DNA from: Demequina maris
GTDB taxonomy: Bacteria > Actinomycetota > Actinomycetes > Actinomycetales > Demequinaceae
Assembly (NCBI RefSeq): GCF_000971155.1
Contig: NZ_BBLX01000001.1
Location: 103,879 to 167,878 of the forward strand
Direction: 5' to 3'
Length of the DNA: 64,000 nucleotides
Shown here: piece by piece, positions 35,380 through 44,350 of the stretch
How positions within the stretch are numbered: the stretch's first letter is position 1
Layout of the letters: every line of letters starts with the position of its first letter
Translations under genes and position numbers: made by a program
Notes under the pieces: model-generated
The model's input: the letters and a program-made list of their open reading frames with translations, nothing else
Databases searched by the model: none
Told to the model about the DNA's origin: nothing

Positions 35380-37041
35380 ATGAAGCAGCTGGGGACCATC
35401 CTGCTCGAGGATGGTGCGCTCACCGAGGAGATGCTCGCTGAGGGCATCGACGAGCAGCAGGCGCGCGGGCAGTCGCTCGGCCGCACGCTCGTCGAGCTCG
35501 GCTTCATCTCCGAGGGCCAGCTGGTTCGCGCGCTCGCCTCACAGGTCGGCATGGAGTTCGTGGAGCTCGCCGAGTACCCGGTGGATCGCGCCGCTGTCGC
35601 GCTCGTCCCGGGTGCCGTGTGCCGCCGCCACATGGCGCTGCCGATCTCGGTGGAGGACGGCCTCGTCAAGGTCGCGATGTCCAACCCCGGCAACGTGGTC
35701 GCGGTGGACGACATCAGCACGATCACCCGCATGCGGGTCGTCCCGGTGGTCGCCGCGCACGACGACGTCGCCACCGCGATCGACCGCTACTGCCGCTCCG
35801 ACGCGGAGATGGAGGACCTCCAGGAGTCGATCGAGACCGAGGCCTCGATCGATGAGGAGGACATCGGCTCCGTCGCGGACGACGACGCGCCCATCGTGCG
35901 CTTCGTGAACCTGCTCATCACCCAGGCCGTCCAGGACCGCGCGTCTGACATCCACATCGAACCCGCCGAGCACGACCTGCGCGTCCGGTACCGCATCGAC
36001 GGTGTGCTGCACGAGATGCAGCGCGCGCCCAAGGCGATCACCGGTGGCGTGATCTCGCGCCTGAAGATCATGTCGGACATCGACATCGCCGAGCGCCGCA
36101 AGCCTCAGGACGGCCGCCTTTCGGTCAACCACCAGGGACGAAAGATCGATCTGCGCGTCGCGACCCTTCCGACGGTGTGGGGCGAGAAGGTCGTCATGCG
36201 TATCCTCGACAACTCGACCGCGAGGCTCGCGCTCGAGGACCTGGGCATCCGTGAGCGCAACGAGTCGATCTACGCGGAGGCGTACAGCAAGCCCTACGGG
36301 ATGATCCTCGTCACCGGACCGACCGGCTCCGGAAAGTCGACGACCCTCTATGCGACGCTCAACCAGATCTCGCGCCCCGAGGTCAACGTCATCACTGTCG
36401 AGGACCCCGTCGAGTACCGCATCCCGGGCATCAACCAGGTGCAGGTCAACCCCAAGGCGGGTCTGACGTTCGCAGCTGCTCTGCGCTCCATCCTCCGCGC
36501 CGACCCGGACGTGGTCCTCGTCGGCGAGGTCCGTGACGGCGAGACGGCTCAGATCGCGATCGAGGCGGCGCTCACCGGTCACCTCGTGCTCTCGACGTTG
36601 CACACCAACGATGCGCCGTCGGCGATGACGCGTCTCATCGAGATGGACATCGAGCCGTTCCTCGTCGGGTCCGCGATCGACTGCGTCGTCGCCCAGCGCC
36701 TCGCGCGACGTCTCTGCGAGCACTGCGCGGTCGAGCATCAGGTCGACCCGTACGACCTGCCGCCGGCGATCAAGTGGGACCCGAACAAGGCGATCCCGCC
36801 GATCATGCGGCCCGAGGGGTGCGCGCGCTGCTCGAACACGGGTTACCGAGGCCGCGTCGCGCTCCACGAGATCATGCCGATCAACGAGGAGATCGAGCGG
36901 CTCACCGTCGCTCGCGCCTCTTCCGCGGAGATCGCCAACGCCGCGGTCGACGCCGGCATGGAGACGCTGATCCAGGACGGGTGGGCGAAGGTCATGGACG
37001 GCACGACTTCCTTGGAGGAATTGCTCCGAGTCGTGAAATAA
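35380..37041 (+). CDS. pilB: Type IV pilus assembly ATPase PilB
   Basis: 553 residues. Hexameric motor for pilus extension. N-terminal MshEN/GspE-N domain (LGTILLEDGALTEEML... LVELGFISEGQLVRALA), Walker A GPTGSGKST from G313, Asp box VEDPVEYRIPGINQVQVN, Walker B ILRADPDVVLVGEVRDGETA, His box TGHLVLSTLHTNDA, and the zinc tetracysteine (CEHC ... CARC). I choose ATG 35380 with AGGGGG upstream; ATG 35365 is possible. It is the first gene of the pilus locus. Confidence 0.95.
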   Translation: MKQLGTILLEDGALTEEMLAEGIDEQQARGQSLGRTLVELGFISEGQLVRALASQVGMEFVELAEYPVDRAAVALVPGAVCRRHMALPISVEDGLVKVAMSNPGNVVAVDDISTITRMRVVPVVAAHDDVATAIDRYCRSDAEMEDLQESIETEASIDEEDIGSVADDDAPIVRFVNLLITQAVQDRASDIHIEPAEHDLRVRYRIDGVLHEMQRAPKAITGGVISRLKIMSDIDIAERRKPQDGRLSVNHQGRKIDLRVATLPTVWGEKVVMRILDNSTARLALEDLGIRERNESIYAEAYSKPYGMILVTGPTGSGKSTTLYATLNQISRPEVNVITVEDPVEYRIPGINQVQVNPKAGLTFAAALRSILRADPDVVLVGEVRDGETAQIAIEAALTGHLVLSTLHTNDAPSAMTRLIEMDIEPFLVGSAIDCVVAQRLARRLCEHCAVEHQVDPYDLPPAIKWDPNKAIPPIMRPEGCARCSNTGYRGRVALHEIMPINEEIERLTVARASSAEIANAAVDAGMETLIQDGWAKVMDGTTSLEELLRVVK

Positions 37042-37127
37042 GTCACATCTCTACAGACACGCCACGTAAATGCCGATATCTCTATGCGAAGGAAGCGTAG
37101 TTTTTGCTTCCAGTTGAGGGAGGAAAA

Positions 37128-38750
37128 GTGAACGAGTTCACGCCTGGCGAGCCCTGGCGGCCCACGCCGCCGCCCGCCGCACAGCCGCCCGCCGCACAGC
37201 CGGCCGCGGCGCCGCAGCCGAGTTCGAGCGCGCCCGTTCCTCCCTCCGCCGCACCTGCCGCGCCGGCCTCGCAGCCCGCCGCTCCGGCGCTTTCGCAGCA
37301 GCCCGCGCCCCAGCACCCCACGCTTCCCACCGGCCCGGCGCTGCACAGCGCGCCGACCGGCCAGGCGCTGCGCCGCGCGCCGTTCCTCGAGGAGCAGCGA
37401 CCGCACTCGGCCCAGGCGATGCAGCAGACGCCGCCGCCCACCACGCCACGTGTTCCCGCTCCGGCCCCTGTGGGCGCCCCGGCCGGCGCGGACGCCGCTG
37501 CCGCCTTCGCGGCGGCCGCACAGGAGCAGTTGCCCTCGTCGCAGCGGGCGTTCATGCCTGCCGACGAGCCGGTCAAGGAAGAGCAGCCCGAGAAGCCGGC
37601 TCCCGCCCAGCCCAAGGCCACGGCCGTCACCACGCCGGGCCGTTCGCGCATCGGTGCGAACAACGAGCGCCAGGAGGGCGACCTCGACATCAACGCCGCG
37701 CTGCGGCAGATGATCCAGGTCAAGGCCTCGGACCTTCACCTCACCACCGGCGTCCCGCCGATGGTGCGCCTCGACGGCGGCCTGACGCCGCTCGAGGGCT
37801 TCGGCCGGCTGACACCCGAGAGCCTCCACCGTTCGCTCTACGGGATCCTCACGCAGGCACAGCGCGAGAAGTTCGAGGAGGAGCTCGAGCTCGACTTCTC
37901 GTACTCGGTGGTGGGCGAGGCTCGCTTCCGCGTAAACCTGTACCGCCAGCGCGACTCGCTCGGTGCCGCGTTCCGTGTGATCCCCTACGAGATCAAGCCG
38001 CTCGAGGCGCTCGGCATCCCCGAGGTCGTCGCCGACTTCGCGCAGCTGCCCCGTGGTCTGGTCCTCGTCACCGGCCCCACCGGGTCCGGCAAGTCGACCA
38101 CGCTCGCGTCGCTCGTCGACCTGGCGAACCGCTCGCGCAGCGCCCACATTATGACGGTCGAGGACCCGATCGAGTTCCTCCACCGTCACAAGCGGTCGAT
38201 CGTGAACCAGCGCGAGGTCGGCGCGGACACCCGGTCGTTCGGCAAGGCGCTCAAGCACGTGCTGCGCCAGGACCCGGACATCATCCTCATCGGTGAGATG
38301 CGCGACCTCGAGACCATCTCCGTGGCGCTGACCGCCGCGGAGACCGGCCACCTCGTGTTCGCGACGCTGCACACGCAGTCCGCGCCGCAGACGATGGACC
38401 GCATCATCGACGTGTTCCCGCCGGAGCAGCAGGGCCAGGTGCGCACGCAGCTCGCGGCCGCGATCCAGGGCGTGCTCTGTCAGACGCTTCTCAAGCGCGC
38501 GGACGGCCCGGGCCGTGCCGTCGCCGTCGAGGTCATGGTCGCGACGCCCGGTATCCGCAACCTCATCCGCGAGGGCAAGACGCACCAGATCTTCACCTCG
38601 ATGCAGGGTGGCGCGTCGCAGGGCATGCAGACGATGGACTCCCACCTCGCGGAGCTGGTGAAGTCCGGGAAGGTCGACTACGACGTCGCCGTCGAGATGG
38701 CGCAGTCGTACGAGGAGTTCAACCGCCTCTGCGGACGGCACGGCCGGTAG
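37128..38750 (+). CDS. pilT: Type IV pilus retraction ATPase PilT with long Pro/Ala-rich N-terminus
   Basis: 540 residues. From about residue 188 it is a full PilT: DLHLTTGVPPMVRLDG, Walker A GPTGSGKST from G316, VEDPIEFLH, DPDIILIGEMRDLETI, HLVFATLHTQSA, and the PilT hallmark loop GIRNLIREGK near the C-terminus. PilT retracts the pilus and is needed for twitching and DNA uptake. The first about 185 residues are a Pro/Ala/Gln-rich, probably disordered extension not found in typical 340-residue PilT. GTG 37128 is preceded by GGGAGG. Confidence 0.94.
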   Translation: MNEFTPGEPWRPTPPPAAQPPAAQPAAAPQPSSSAPVPPSAAPAAPASQPAAPALSQQPAPQHPTLPTGPALHSAPTGQALRRAPFLEEQRPHSAQAMQQTPPPTTPRVPAPAPVGAPAGADAAAAFAAAAQEQLPSSQRAFMPADEPVKEEQPEKPAPAQPKATAVTTPGRSRIGANNERQEGDLDINAALRQMIQVKASDLHLTTGVPPMVRLDGGLTPLEGFGRLTPESLHRSLYGILTQAQREKFEEELELDFSYSVVGEARFRVNLYRQRDSLGAAFRVIPYEIKPLEALGIPEVVADFAQLPRGLVLVTGPTGSGKSTTLASLVDLANRSRSAHIMTVEDPIEFLHRHKRSIVNQREVGADTRSFGKALKHVLRQDPDIILIGEMRDLETISVALTAAETGHLVFATLHTQSAPQTMDRIIDVFPPEQQGQVRTQLAAAIQGVLCQTLLKRADGPGRAVAVEVMVATPGIRNLIREGKTHQIFTSMQGGASQGMQTMDSHLAELVKSGKVDYDVAVEMAQSYEEFNRLCGRHGR

Positions 38751-38768
38751 CGGGGGCGAGGGGGAGTC

Positions 38769-40004
38769 ATGGCAACTGCGACCGCGGTTAAGAAGTTCGA
38801 CTACGAAGCACGCGACGCCGCTGGCAAGGTCCGCAAGGACACGATGGAGGCGCCGACCTCGCAGGCCGTGGCGGCGCGACTTCGTGAGCGCGGCTTCACT
38901 GTGCTTTCCGTGGAGGAGGCTGGAGGCAAGGGTCTGCAGGCCGAGATCAACATCCCGGGACTCGGGGACAAGATCGGTCTCAAGGACATCGCCATCATGT
39001 CGCGCCAGCTCGCGACCATGATCGGTGCGGGGCTCTCTCTGATTCGCGCGATGACGATCCTCACGGAGCAGACCGAAAACAAGGCGCTTCAGAAGGTGCT
39101 CTCGGACGTGCGCACCGACGTCGAGACCGGCAAGGCATTCTCCGTCGCGCTGTCACGCCATCCGCAGGTCTTCCCCCCGCTCATGATCAACATGGTCAAG
39201 GCGGGTGAGATTGGTGGATTCCTCGACCAGGTTCTCGTGTCTATCGCCGAGAACTTCGAGAAGGAAGTCGCGCTGCGCGGCAAGATCAAGTCGGCGATGA
39301 CGTACCCCGTGGTGGTGTTCTTCATCGCGATTCTCGCAACAGCAGCGATGCTGATCTTCATTGTGCCGGTCTTTGCGGGCGTGTTCGAAGGTCTTGGCGG
39401 CGAACTTCCGGCTCCGACCCAGTTCCTCGTAATGCTCTCGGGTCTCGTCAAGGTCGGCGCGATCCCGTTCGTGATTGCACTCGTGTTGTTCACCATGTGG
39501 TGGAAGCGCAACAAGAACCGCCATGAGATTAGAGACAAGGTGGAACCCGTCTATCTCAAGCTCCCGGTCTTTGGATCGCTTATTCAGAAGATCGCTGTGG
39601 CGCGGTTCACGCGTAATTTCGGCGCGATGGTGCGCTCGGGTGTTCCGATTCTGCAAGCGCTGGACATCGTTGGCCAGGCTTCCGGGAACATCGTGATTGA
39701 GCGGGCAACCAAGGATGTGCAGGACTCCGTACGACGGGGCGAGTCACTGGCGGGTCCACTCGCAAATCACAAGGTATTCCCCCCGATGGTGACGCAGATG
39801 ATAGCGGTCGGTGAGGACACTGGCGCTCTCGACGAGATGCTCGACAAAGTTGCGGACTTCTATGACCAGGAAGTCGAATCCACGACCGAGCAGCTGACAA
39901 GCCTCATCGAACCGCTCATGATCGCGTTTCTTGGGGCCATGATCGGTGGCATGGTCATCGCTTTGTACTTGCCGCTATTCAAGGTATTCGACCTCATTCA
40001 ATGA
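38769..40004 (+). CDS. pilC: Type IV pilus inner-membrane platform protein PilC
   Basis: 411 residues. Two T2SSF domains, each a cytoplasmic helical bundle followed by membrane helices: first MSRQLATMIGAGLSLIRAM with TM VVVFFIAILATAAMLIFIVPVF, second FTRNFGAMVRSGVPILQALD with the final TM PLMIAFLGAMIGGMVIALYLPLF. It links PilB/PilT rotation to pilin insertion. The second half is noticeably richer in A/T than housekeeping genes in the window. It begins 18 bases after pilT. Confidence 0.95.
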   Translation: MATATAVKKFDYEARDAAGKVRKDTMEAPTSQAVAARLRERGFTVLSVEEAGGKGLQAEINIPGLGDKIGLKDIAIMSRQLATMIGAGLSLIRAMTILTEQTENKALQKVLSDVRTDVETGKAFSVALSRHPQVFPPLMINMVKAGEIGGFLDQVLVSIAENFEKEVALRGKIKSAMTYPVVVFFIAILATAAMLIFIVPVFAGVFEGLGGELPAPTQFLVMLSGLVKVGAIPFVIALVLFTMWWKRNKNRHEIRDKVEPVYLKLPVFGSLIQKIAVARFTRNFGAMVRSGVPILQALDIVGQASGNIVIERATKDVQDSVRRGESLAGPLANHKVFPPMVTQMIAVGEDTGALDEMLDKVADFYDQEVESTTEQLTSLIEPLMIAFLGAMIGGMVIALYLPLFKVFDLIQ

Positions 40005-40099
40005 GACTTCCGTGCGGTACGCCGTGCGGTGGATGAACTGGATCTGAGGGTTCAGTTCGCATCAACCCATAGAGAAGACAATGAAAGGGAGGGAGCATC

Positions 40100-40519
40100 A
40101 TGCTCGCTCGCATCCGCAAGTCCATGGAGGAGAAGGACCAGGGCTTCACCCTCGTCGAGCTCCTCGTCGTGATCATCATCATCGGCATCCTCGCCGCCAT
40201 CGCCATCCCGATCTACCTCAACCAGCAGGCGAAGGCGAAGGATTCCGCTGCTAAGGCCGACCTTGCGTCGTTCCGCACCATGACCGCTGCCTGGGCGGTT
40301 GACAACCCGAACGCCACGACCGCGCCGACGGCGACGACCATCGGTTTCTCGGGTAGCCCGAACAACACCATGGCTGTTGCGGCCTACAACTCGCCGAACG
40401 TTGGCGACTTCTGCATCTCGGCGTCCTACCCGAACGGCACCCTCGGTGGCGCCATCTCGTCCGACGAGAGCGGCAACCTGTACCAGTCTGCCGACTGCAC
40501 CGGAACGATCGTTCCGTAA
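40100..40519 (+). CDS. pilA: Major type IV pilin PilA
   Basis: 139 residues. Class III signal of 15 residues ending in glycine, then F16-T-L-V-E20 with the conserved E5 of the mature protein and an uninterrupted hydrophobic helix (LLVVIIIIGILAAIAIPIYL). The globular part is short, with two cysteines near the C-terminus (DFCISAS, ADCTG) that likely form the disulphide loop. The ribosome-binding site AAAGGGAGGG is strong. It is separated from its neighbours by 95 and 81 bases and followed by a very stable hairpin, consistent with high expression as the main subunit. Confidence 0.93.
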   Translation: MLARIRKSMEEKDQGFTLVELLVVIIIIGILAAIAIPIYLNQQAKAKDSAAKADLASFRTMTAAWAVDNPNATTAPTATTIGFSGSPNNTMAVAAYNSPNVGDFCISASYPNGTLGGAISSDESGNLYQSADCTGTIVP

Positions 40520-40530
40520 CTTGGGCTCGT

Positions 40531-40566
40531 GCTGCCTGGAAAGCGCGCGAGCGCTTTCCAGGCAGC
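40531..40566 (+). terminator. Perfect 16 bp hairpin with GCGA tetraloop after pilA
   Basis: GCTGCCTGGAAAGCGC (40531-40546) and GCGCTTTCCAGGCAGC (40551-40566) pair without mismatch around GCGA, a GNRA-type tetraloop. No T-tract follows. It could terminate part of the transcription or protect the 3' end of the pilA message, making pilA more abundant than the downstream minor pilins. Confidence 0.7.
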
Positions 40567-40600
40567 ATCACCCTGCGAATCTTGTCTTGGGGGAGGGATG

Positions 40601-41041
40601 ATGACGATCATCAGGAAGGACGAAGCCGGCTTCGGCCTCACGGAGGTCATGATTGCCATGCTCGTCCTGTTCATCGTGATGGTTGCCATGATTTCTGCCG
40701 TCATTGCGGCACTGCAAGTGACGTCTAGCAACGCGACGGGCTCCACCGCGGCGGAGGCCGTGCAACAGCGGATCGAGGACGTGCGCGCGGCGTCGGTCGC
40801 AGGCGACTGCGACGTGCTCGAGGGCGCGGCGCTGCCTGTTACCACGGTGACCGACGGAAGAGGCGTCGACATTACCATCTCCGGTTCACTCGCCTCCACG
40901 TGCGTGCGAGCAGCGACATCAGGGGATCGCGACCCTGTCCAGGTGTTGCGTTTGACGGTCGAAGCTGATTCGGCCGCGCCAGGCGCGAGCAACCCCGTGG
41001 TGACCACGACCACCGATATTCTTGTGAAGTTCCAGCCATGA
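40601..41041 (+). CDS. Minor prepilin, PilV/GspI-like
   Basis: 146 residues. A short class III leader ends at G10, followed by F-G-L-T-E with E5 present and a hydrophobic helix (VMIAMLVLFIVMVAMISAVIAAL). The rest is a small domain with two cysteines. Starts with two consecutive ATGs (40598, 40601); GGGAGGG makes the second more likely. Its place before two further prepilin genes matches the pilV-W-X type minor pilin sets that prime pilus assembly. ATGA overlap with the next gene. Confidence 0.85.
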   Translation: MTIIRKDEAGFGLTEVMIAMLVLFIVMVAMISAVIAALQVTSSNATGSTAAEAVQQRIEDVRAASVAGDCDVLEGAALPVTTVTDGRGVDITISGSLASTCVRAATSGDRDPVQVLRLTVEADSAAPGASNPVVTTTTDILVKFQP

Positions 41042-41652
41042 GCGCGGCAATGGCAGTACCCGATCGCGAGTCCGGTTTTACGCTCGTGGAGTTGATTATC
41101 TACATGGTCGTCCTGGTTGTGGCCATGATCATTGCCGGTTCGCTATTCATCAATGTGATTAACCACGAGCGCTACGCGCGCGCAACGGCTGAGGCAAACA
41201 ACCAAATTCAAACCGTGTTCCGAGAACTCGAGTACGACCTCCGAAGCGCGGACTGGGCAGATGTCAGCGGTGACGGAGATCTCGTCGTGATCCTGACGCG
41301 CAAGGCGTCGTCGAGCGGTTCGAATGTGGCGCAGTGCGTCGGCTATTACTACGACGAGACAACGGGTGAGCTCCGACGAACAACGCGCACCGACAACATC
41401 GATACCGCTCCGGCAATCTCGGCGACGTCTACCGCCGCGATTCGAGCGGCGACTGACACGTGGCCGTTGGTGCGCACGGATATGGCAAGCATCGACGGTG
41501 CAGCGGTGTTCGGTCTAGAAGACAAGTACGGGGCAGGCAAGGCCGTGACAATTCAGTTGCGCGCAGAGGCATTTGAAGGTCGAGCCCCGATCGACTTCGT
41601 GAAGAGCGTCGCCTTGCGCAAGCAAGCTGACCTGACCCTGTCGTGCAAGTGA
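41038..41652 (+). CDS. Minor prepilin, PilW/GspJ-like
   Basis: 204 residues. Leader of 13 residues ending DRESG, then F-T-L-V-E and a hydrophobic helix (LIIYMVVLVVAMIIAGSLFI). After it come FRELEYDLRSADWAD and a beta-rich domain with two cysteines, as in PilW/GspJ-type minor pseudopilins. It overlaps the previous gene by four bases and is followed closely by the large PilX-like gene. Confidence 0.85.
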   Translation: MSAAMAVPDRESGFTLVELIIYMVVLVVAMIIAGSLFINVINHERYARATAEANNQIQTVFRELEYDLRSADWADVSGDGDLVVILTRKASSSGSNVAQCVGYYYDETTGELRRTTRTDNIDTAPAISATSTAAIRAATDTWPLVRTDMASIDGAAVFGLEDKYGAGKAVTIQLRAEAFEGRAPIDFVKSVALRKQADLTLSCK

Positions 41653-41666
41653 GGGAGCCTGCTGCG

Positions 41667-43499
41667 ATGAGTATTCGACAGATGAGGAAGCGGCTCGCGG
41701 TCGCGTCGGACGATTTCGGCATGGCACTCGTCATGACCCTCATGATCATGTCGGTCGGTGCGATCATCATCACCACTCTCGTAATCGTGACCGTGTTTAA
41801 CACCGGATTCAGCGCGAAGAGTCGGGCTGATATGCGCGTGCTCGCCTCTGCGGACTCGGGCATCGACATGATCATGGGCCTGCTGGACGGCAAGACTTAC
41901 GCGGACCTCTCGACGGTGTGCGGCCCGATGAACTACGTGATCAACAACGACACCGTTGTCGTCACCACCAAGTACGAGGTGGTGAGCGGTACCGGGACGA
42001 CCACGACAACGTGCCCGACGAGCTCGCAGATCACTCGGACCCTGACGGTTCAGTCCACCGCGACCTCCACCAATGTGCCGGTGGCCAACGAGATCGTCTC
42101 CCGTACCGTCGAGGCAGTTCTCTATGCAACGCCCGAAGAGGTGCCCCTCGACAAGGCGATCTTCTCCGAAGCAACGACCACGGTGACGTCGAATACGACC
42201 ATCCAGGAGAGCACGTCAGGCGCGAAGGACGCGTTCATCTACACCAACGGTGGCTTCAACTGCGAGACGCAGGACGCCATCGAGGGCAGCATCTACGCGG
42301 CACACGGCGACGTGTACTTCAAGAACGACTGCGACATCAAGCTATCGGTTTGGGCGTCTGGCACCGTCATGTTCGACTCTGGCACCGTAGTCGACGGCGA
42401 CGTGTACTCTGCGTCGACGGCGGATCCCGCCATCAACATCCAGAACACCAACGCTGAGGTGCTCGGCTCGATCATCTCGAACGGTTCGATCAAGCTCGAT
42501 GCAGAGGTCGGCGGCAACGTCGTCTCGCTTGCGAACAAGATCGACATGTATTCGAAGACCGTAGTGACCAAGAACGCACACGCTGCGCTCAAACTGACGA
42601 TGAACAACGGTGCGCTCATCTCGGGCAACGCTGCCTCGAATACTGAGATCGCGACCACCAACGACAACAAGAACAAGGTCACCGGAACCGCGACCGCACC
42701 GATCATCGGCGCGAAGCTCACCGCGGGCAGCAAGGTCATCGGCACCGCATCGCGGCCGTCGATCGCGGGCCTTCCTGCAGCGCTCGGTTACCCCACCGAG
42801 GTTGTCGCACCTCCGCGCGAGCAGTTCCCGTACCTCACCATGAACGCCGACGACATCGCGCTTTGGCAGGCGGACGGGTACAAGGTGACGGAGACCACCG
42901 CATGCGACAGCCCCGCTGCACTGAACGCGATCAACAGCGCGGACTACGGCGACCAGGGCAAGGCCCTCGTCATCTTCAAGGGCTGCACCAAGCCCGTGTA
43001 TTTCGCACAGCACTCGAATCTCAGCGTCAAGGGCAACCTCGGGCTCGTGTCGACCTCGGGCTTCCACGTCGACAACCAGGTCGACATCGCCACGACTGTC
43101 ACGGGCACCCGTCCGGAGCTGGTGTGGATGGTCCCCGCGGACTCGCCGAACATTACCTGGGGTCCCACGACCGAGGCGAGCCAGACGACGCCGGTGTGCA
43201 CCAGCACAGCCACCCGTACCACCAGCACGGGCGTCACTCAGGACCTCTACTTTCAGAAGTTCAAGGTCAAGGGCGTCGACATGTTCGCGTACACGCCGTG
43301 TGAGTTCCAGCAGGACACCGGATGGGACACCAACTCGGATCCGTGGACCGGTCAGATCTATTCGGGCACCGTTGATCTCCACAATTCTTTCGACATGCAG
43401 ATGTCCACCATCGGTATCCCCTCGAATGCCGACAAGACCCCCGCGCTGACCAAGCCGGCGAATATGCAGCTCATCTCGCGCTACGACCTGTTCAACTGA
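41667..43499 (+). CDS. Large prepilin-like protein, candidate pilus-tip adhesin (PilX position)
   Basis: 610 residues. A PilX-like N-terminus (SDDFG then MALVMTLMIMSVGAIIITTLVIVTVF), but with Met instead of Glu at mature position 5, as in some PilX/GspK proteins that cap the fibre. The body is long, Thr/Ser/Asn-rich, and contains a run resembling a bactofilin-like right-handed beta-helix (AIEGSIYAAHGDVYFKND, VDGDVYSAS, VLGSIISNGSIKLDAEVGGNVVS). Several cysteines occur. ATG 41667 is preferred (GAGGGA upstream); ATG 41643 overlaps the previous gene. Probably an exposed tip or adhesion subunit; I do not know a named family for the body. Confidence 0.75.
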   Translation: MSIRQMRKRLAVASDDFGMALVMTLMIMSVGAIIITTLVIVTVFNTGFSAKSRADMRVLASADSGIDMIMGLLDGKTYADLSTVCGPMNYVINNDTVVVTTKYEVVSGTGTTTTTCPTSSQITRTLTVQSTATSTNVPVANEIVSRTVEAVLYATPEEVPLDKAIFSEATTTVTSNTTIQESTSGAKDAFIYTNGGFNCETQDAIEGSIYAAHGDVYFKNDCDIKLSVWASGTVMFDSGTVVDGDVYSASTADPAINIQNTNAEVLGSIISNGSIKLDAEVGGNVVSLANKIDMYSKTVVTKNAHAALKLTMNNGALISGNAASNTEIATTNDNKNKVTGTATAPIIGAKLTAGSKVIGTASRPSIAGLPAALGYPTEVVAPPREQFPYLTMNADDIALWQADGYKVTETTACDSPAALNAINSADYGDQGKALVIFKGCTKPVYFAQHSNLSVKGNLGLVSTSGFHVDNQVDIATTVTGTRPELVWMVPADSPNITWGPTTEASQTTPVCTSTATRTTSTGVTQDLYFQKFKVKGVDMFAYTPCEFQQDTGWDTNSDPWTGQIYSGTVDLHNSFDMQMSTIGIPSNADKTPALTKPANMQLISRYDLFN

Positions 43500-43500
43500 C

Positions 43501-44292
43501 GTGGAAGATCTGACACCGCTCGCAGCGGTCCTCGCAGGAGTCTTTGGACTCCTCCTAGGCTCGTTCGCAAACGTGCTGATCCACCGGATCCCTCTGGGTG
43601 AGTCGGTCGTGCGGCCTGCGAGCCGCTGCCCGCGTTGCGGCCGGGCGATTCGTCCCGGCGAGAACATTCCGGTCATCAGTTGGCTATGGCTCCGAGGACG
43701 ATGTGCCGGGTGCCGCGCACCCATCAGCGGACGCTATCCGCTCGTCGAGCTCGCGACGGGTATCGCCTTCTTCCTCGTGGTGCTGCTCGCTGGGCTCACG
43801 TTCGAGTCGCTCATCGGTCTCGCGCTGGTGTACTTCGGCATCGTGCTGAGCGCGATCGACTTGGAGCACCATCGTCTGCCGAACGCGCTGACGTCCGCCT
43901 ACGCGATCGTGACTGCGGTGACCGTTCTCACGGCAGGTGTGGTGACCGGTTCGTGGGACTCAAGCCTTCGGGCACTCGTGGGCGCAGTTGCATTGGGCCT
44001 CATCTACGGACTCGCCTTCGTGATCTATCCGAGGGGCATGGGACTCGGCGACGTGAAGCTCGCGCCGACTATCGGGGCCGCTCTCGGCTTCCTGGGTTGG
44101 CCTGTGCTGATCGTCGGGGCGTTCGCAGCATTTCTCTGGGGAGCGATCGCTGGCGTCGTGGCGATGAGTCGGCAGCGCCAGCGCAAGGGTGTAGGCATCC
44201 CTTTCGGCCCATGGATGTTCGTTGGTGCCCTCACGGGAATCCTCATGGGCGACGTGATCGCCGATTGGTATCTCGGATTGATGGGATTTTGA
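43501..44292 (+). CDS. pilD: Prepilin peptidase / methyltransferase PilD
   Basis: 263 residues, polytopic aspartic protease that removes the class III leaders of the prepilins in this locus and N-methylates the new end. Zinc-type cysteine pairs CPRC and CAGC lie in the first cytoplasmic loop. Catalytic aspartates are in SAID and in the GxGD motif GMGLGDVKL. GTG 43501 begins one base after the previous stop. Confidence 0.93.
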   Translation: MEDLTPLAAVLAGVFGLLLGSFANVLIHRIPLGESVVRPASRCPRCGRAIRPGENIPVISWLWLRGRCAGCRAPISGRYPLVELATGIAFFLVVLLAGLTFESLIGLALVYFGIVLSAIDLEHHRLPNALTSAYAIVTAVTVLTAGVVTGSWDSSLRALVGAVALGLIYGLAFVIYPRGMGLGDVKLAPTIGAALGFLGWPVLIVGAFAAFLWGAIAGVVAMSRQRQRKGVGIPFGPWMFVGALTGILMGDVIADWYLGLMGF

Positions 44293-44350
44293 CCTTGAGA
44301 GGGGAGAGGGTCGTGCCGATGTTTCAGAAGATGGTGAAGGAGGTTCCCTC

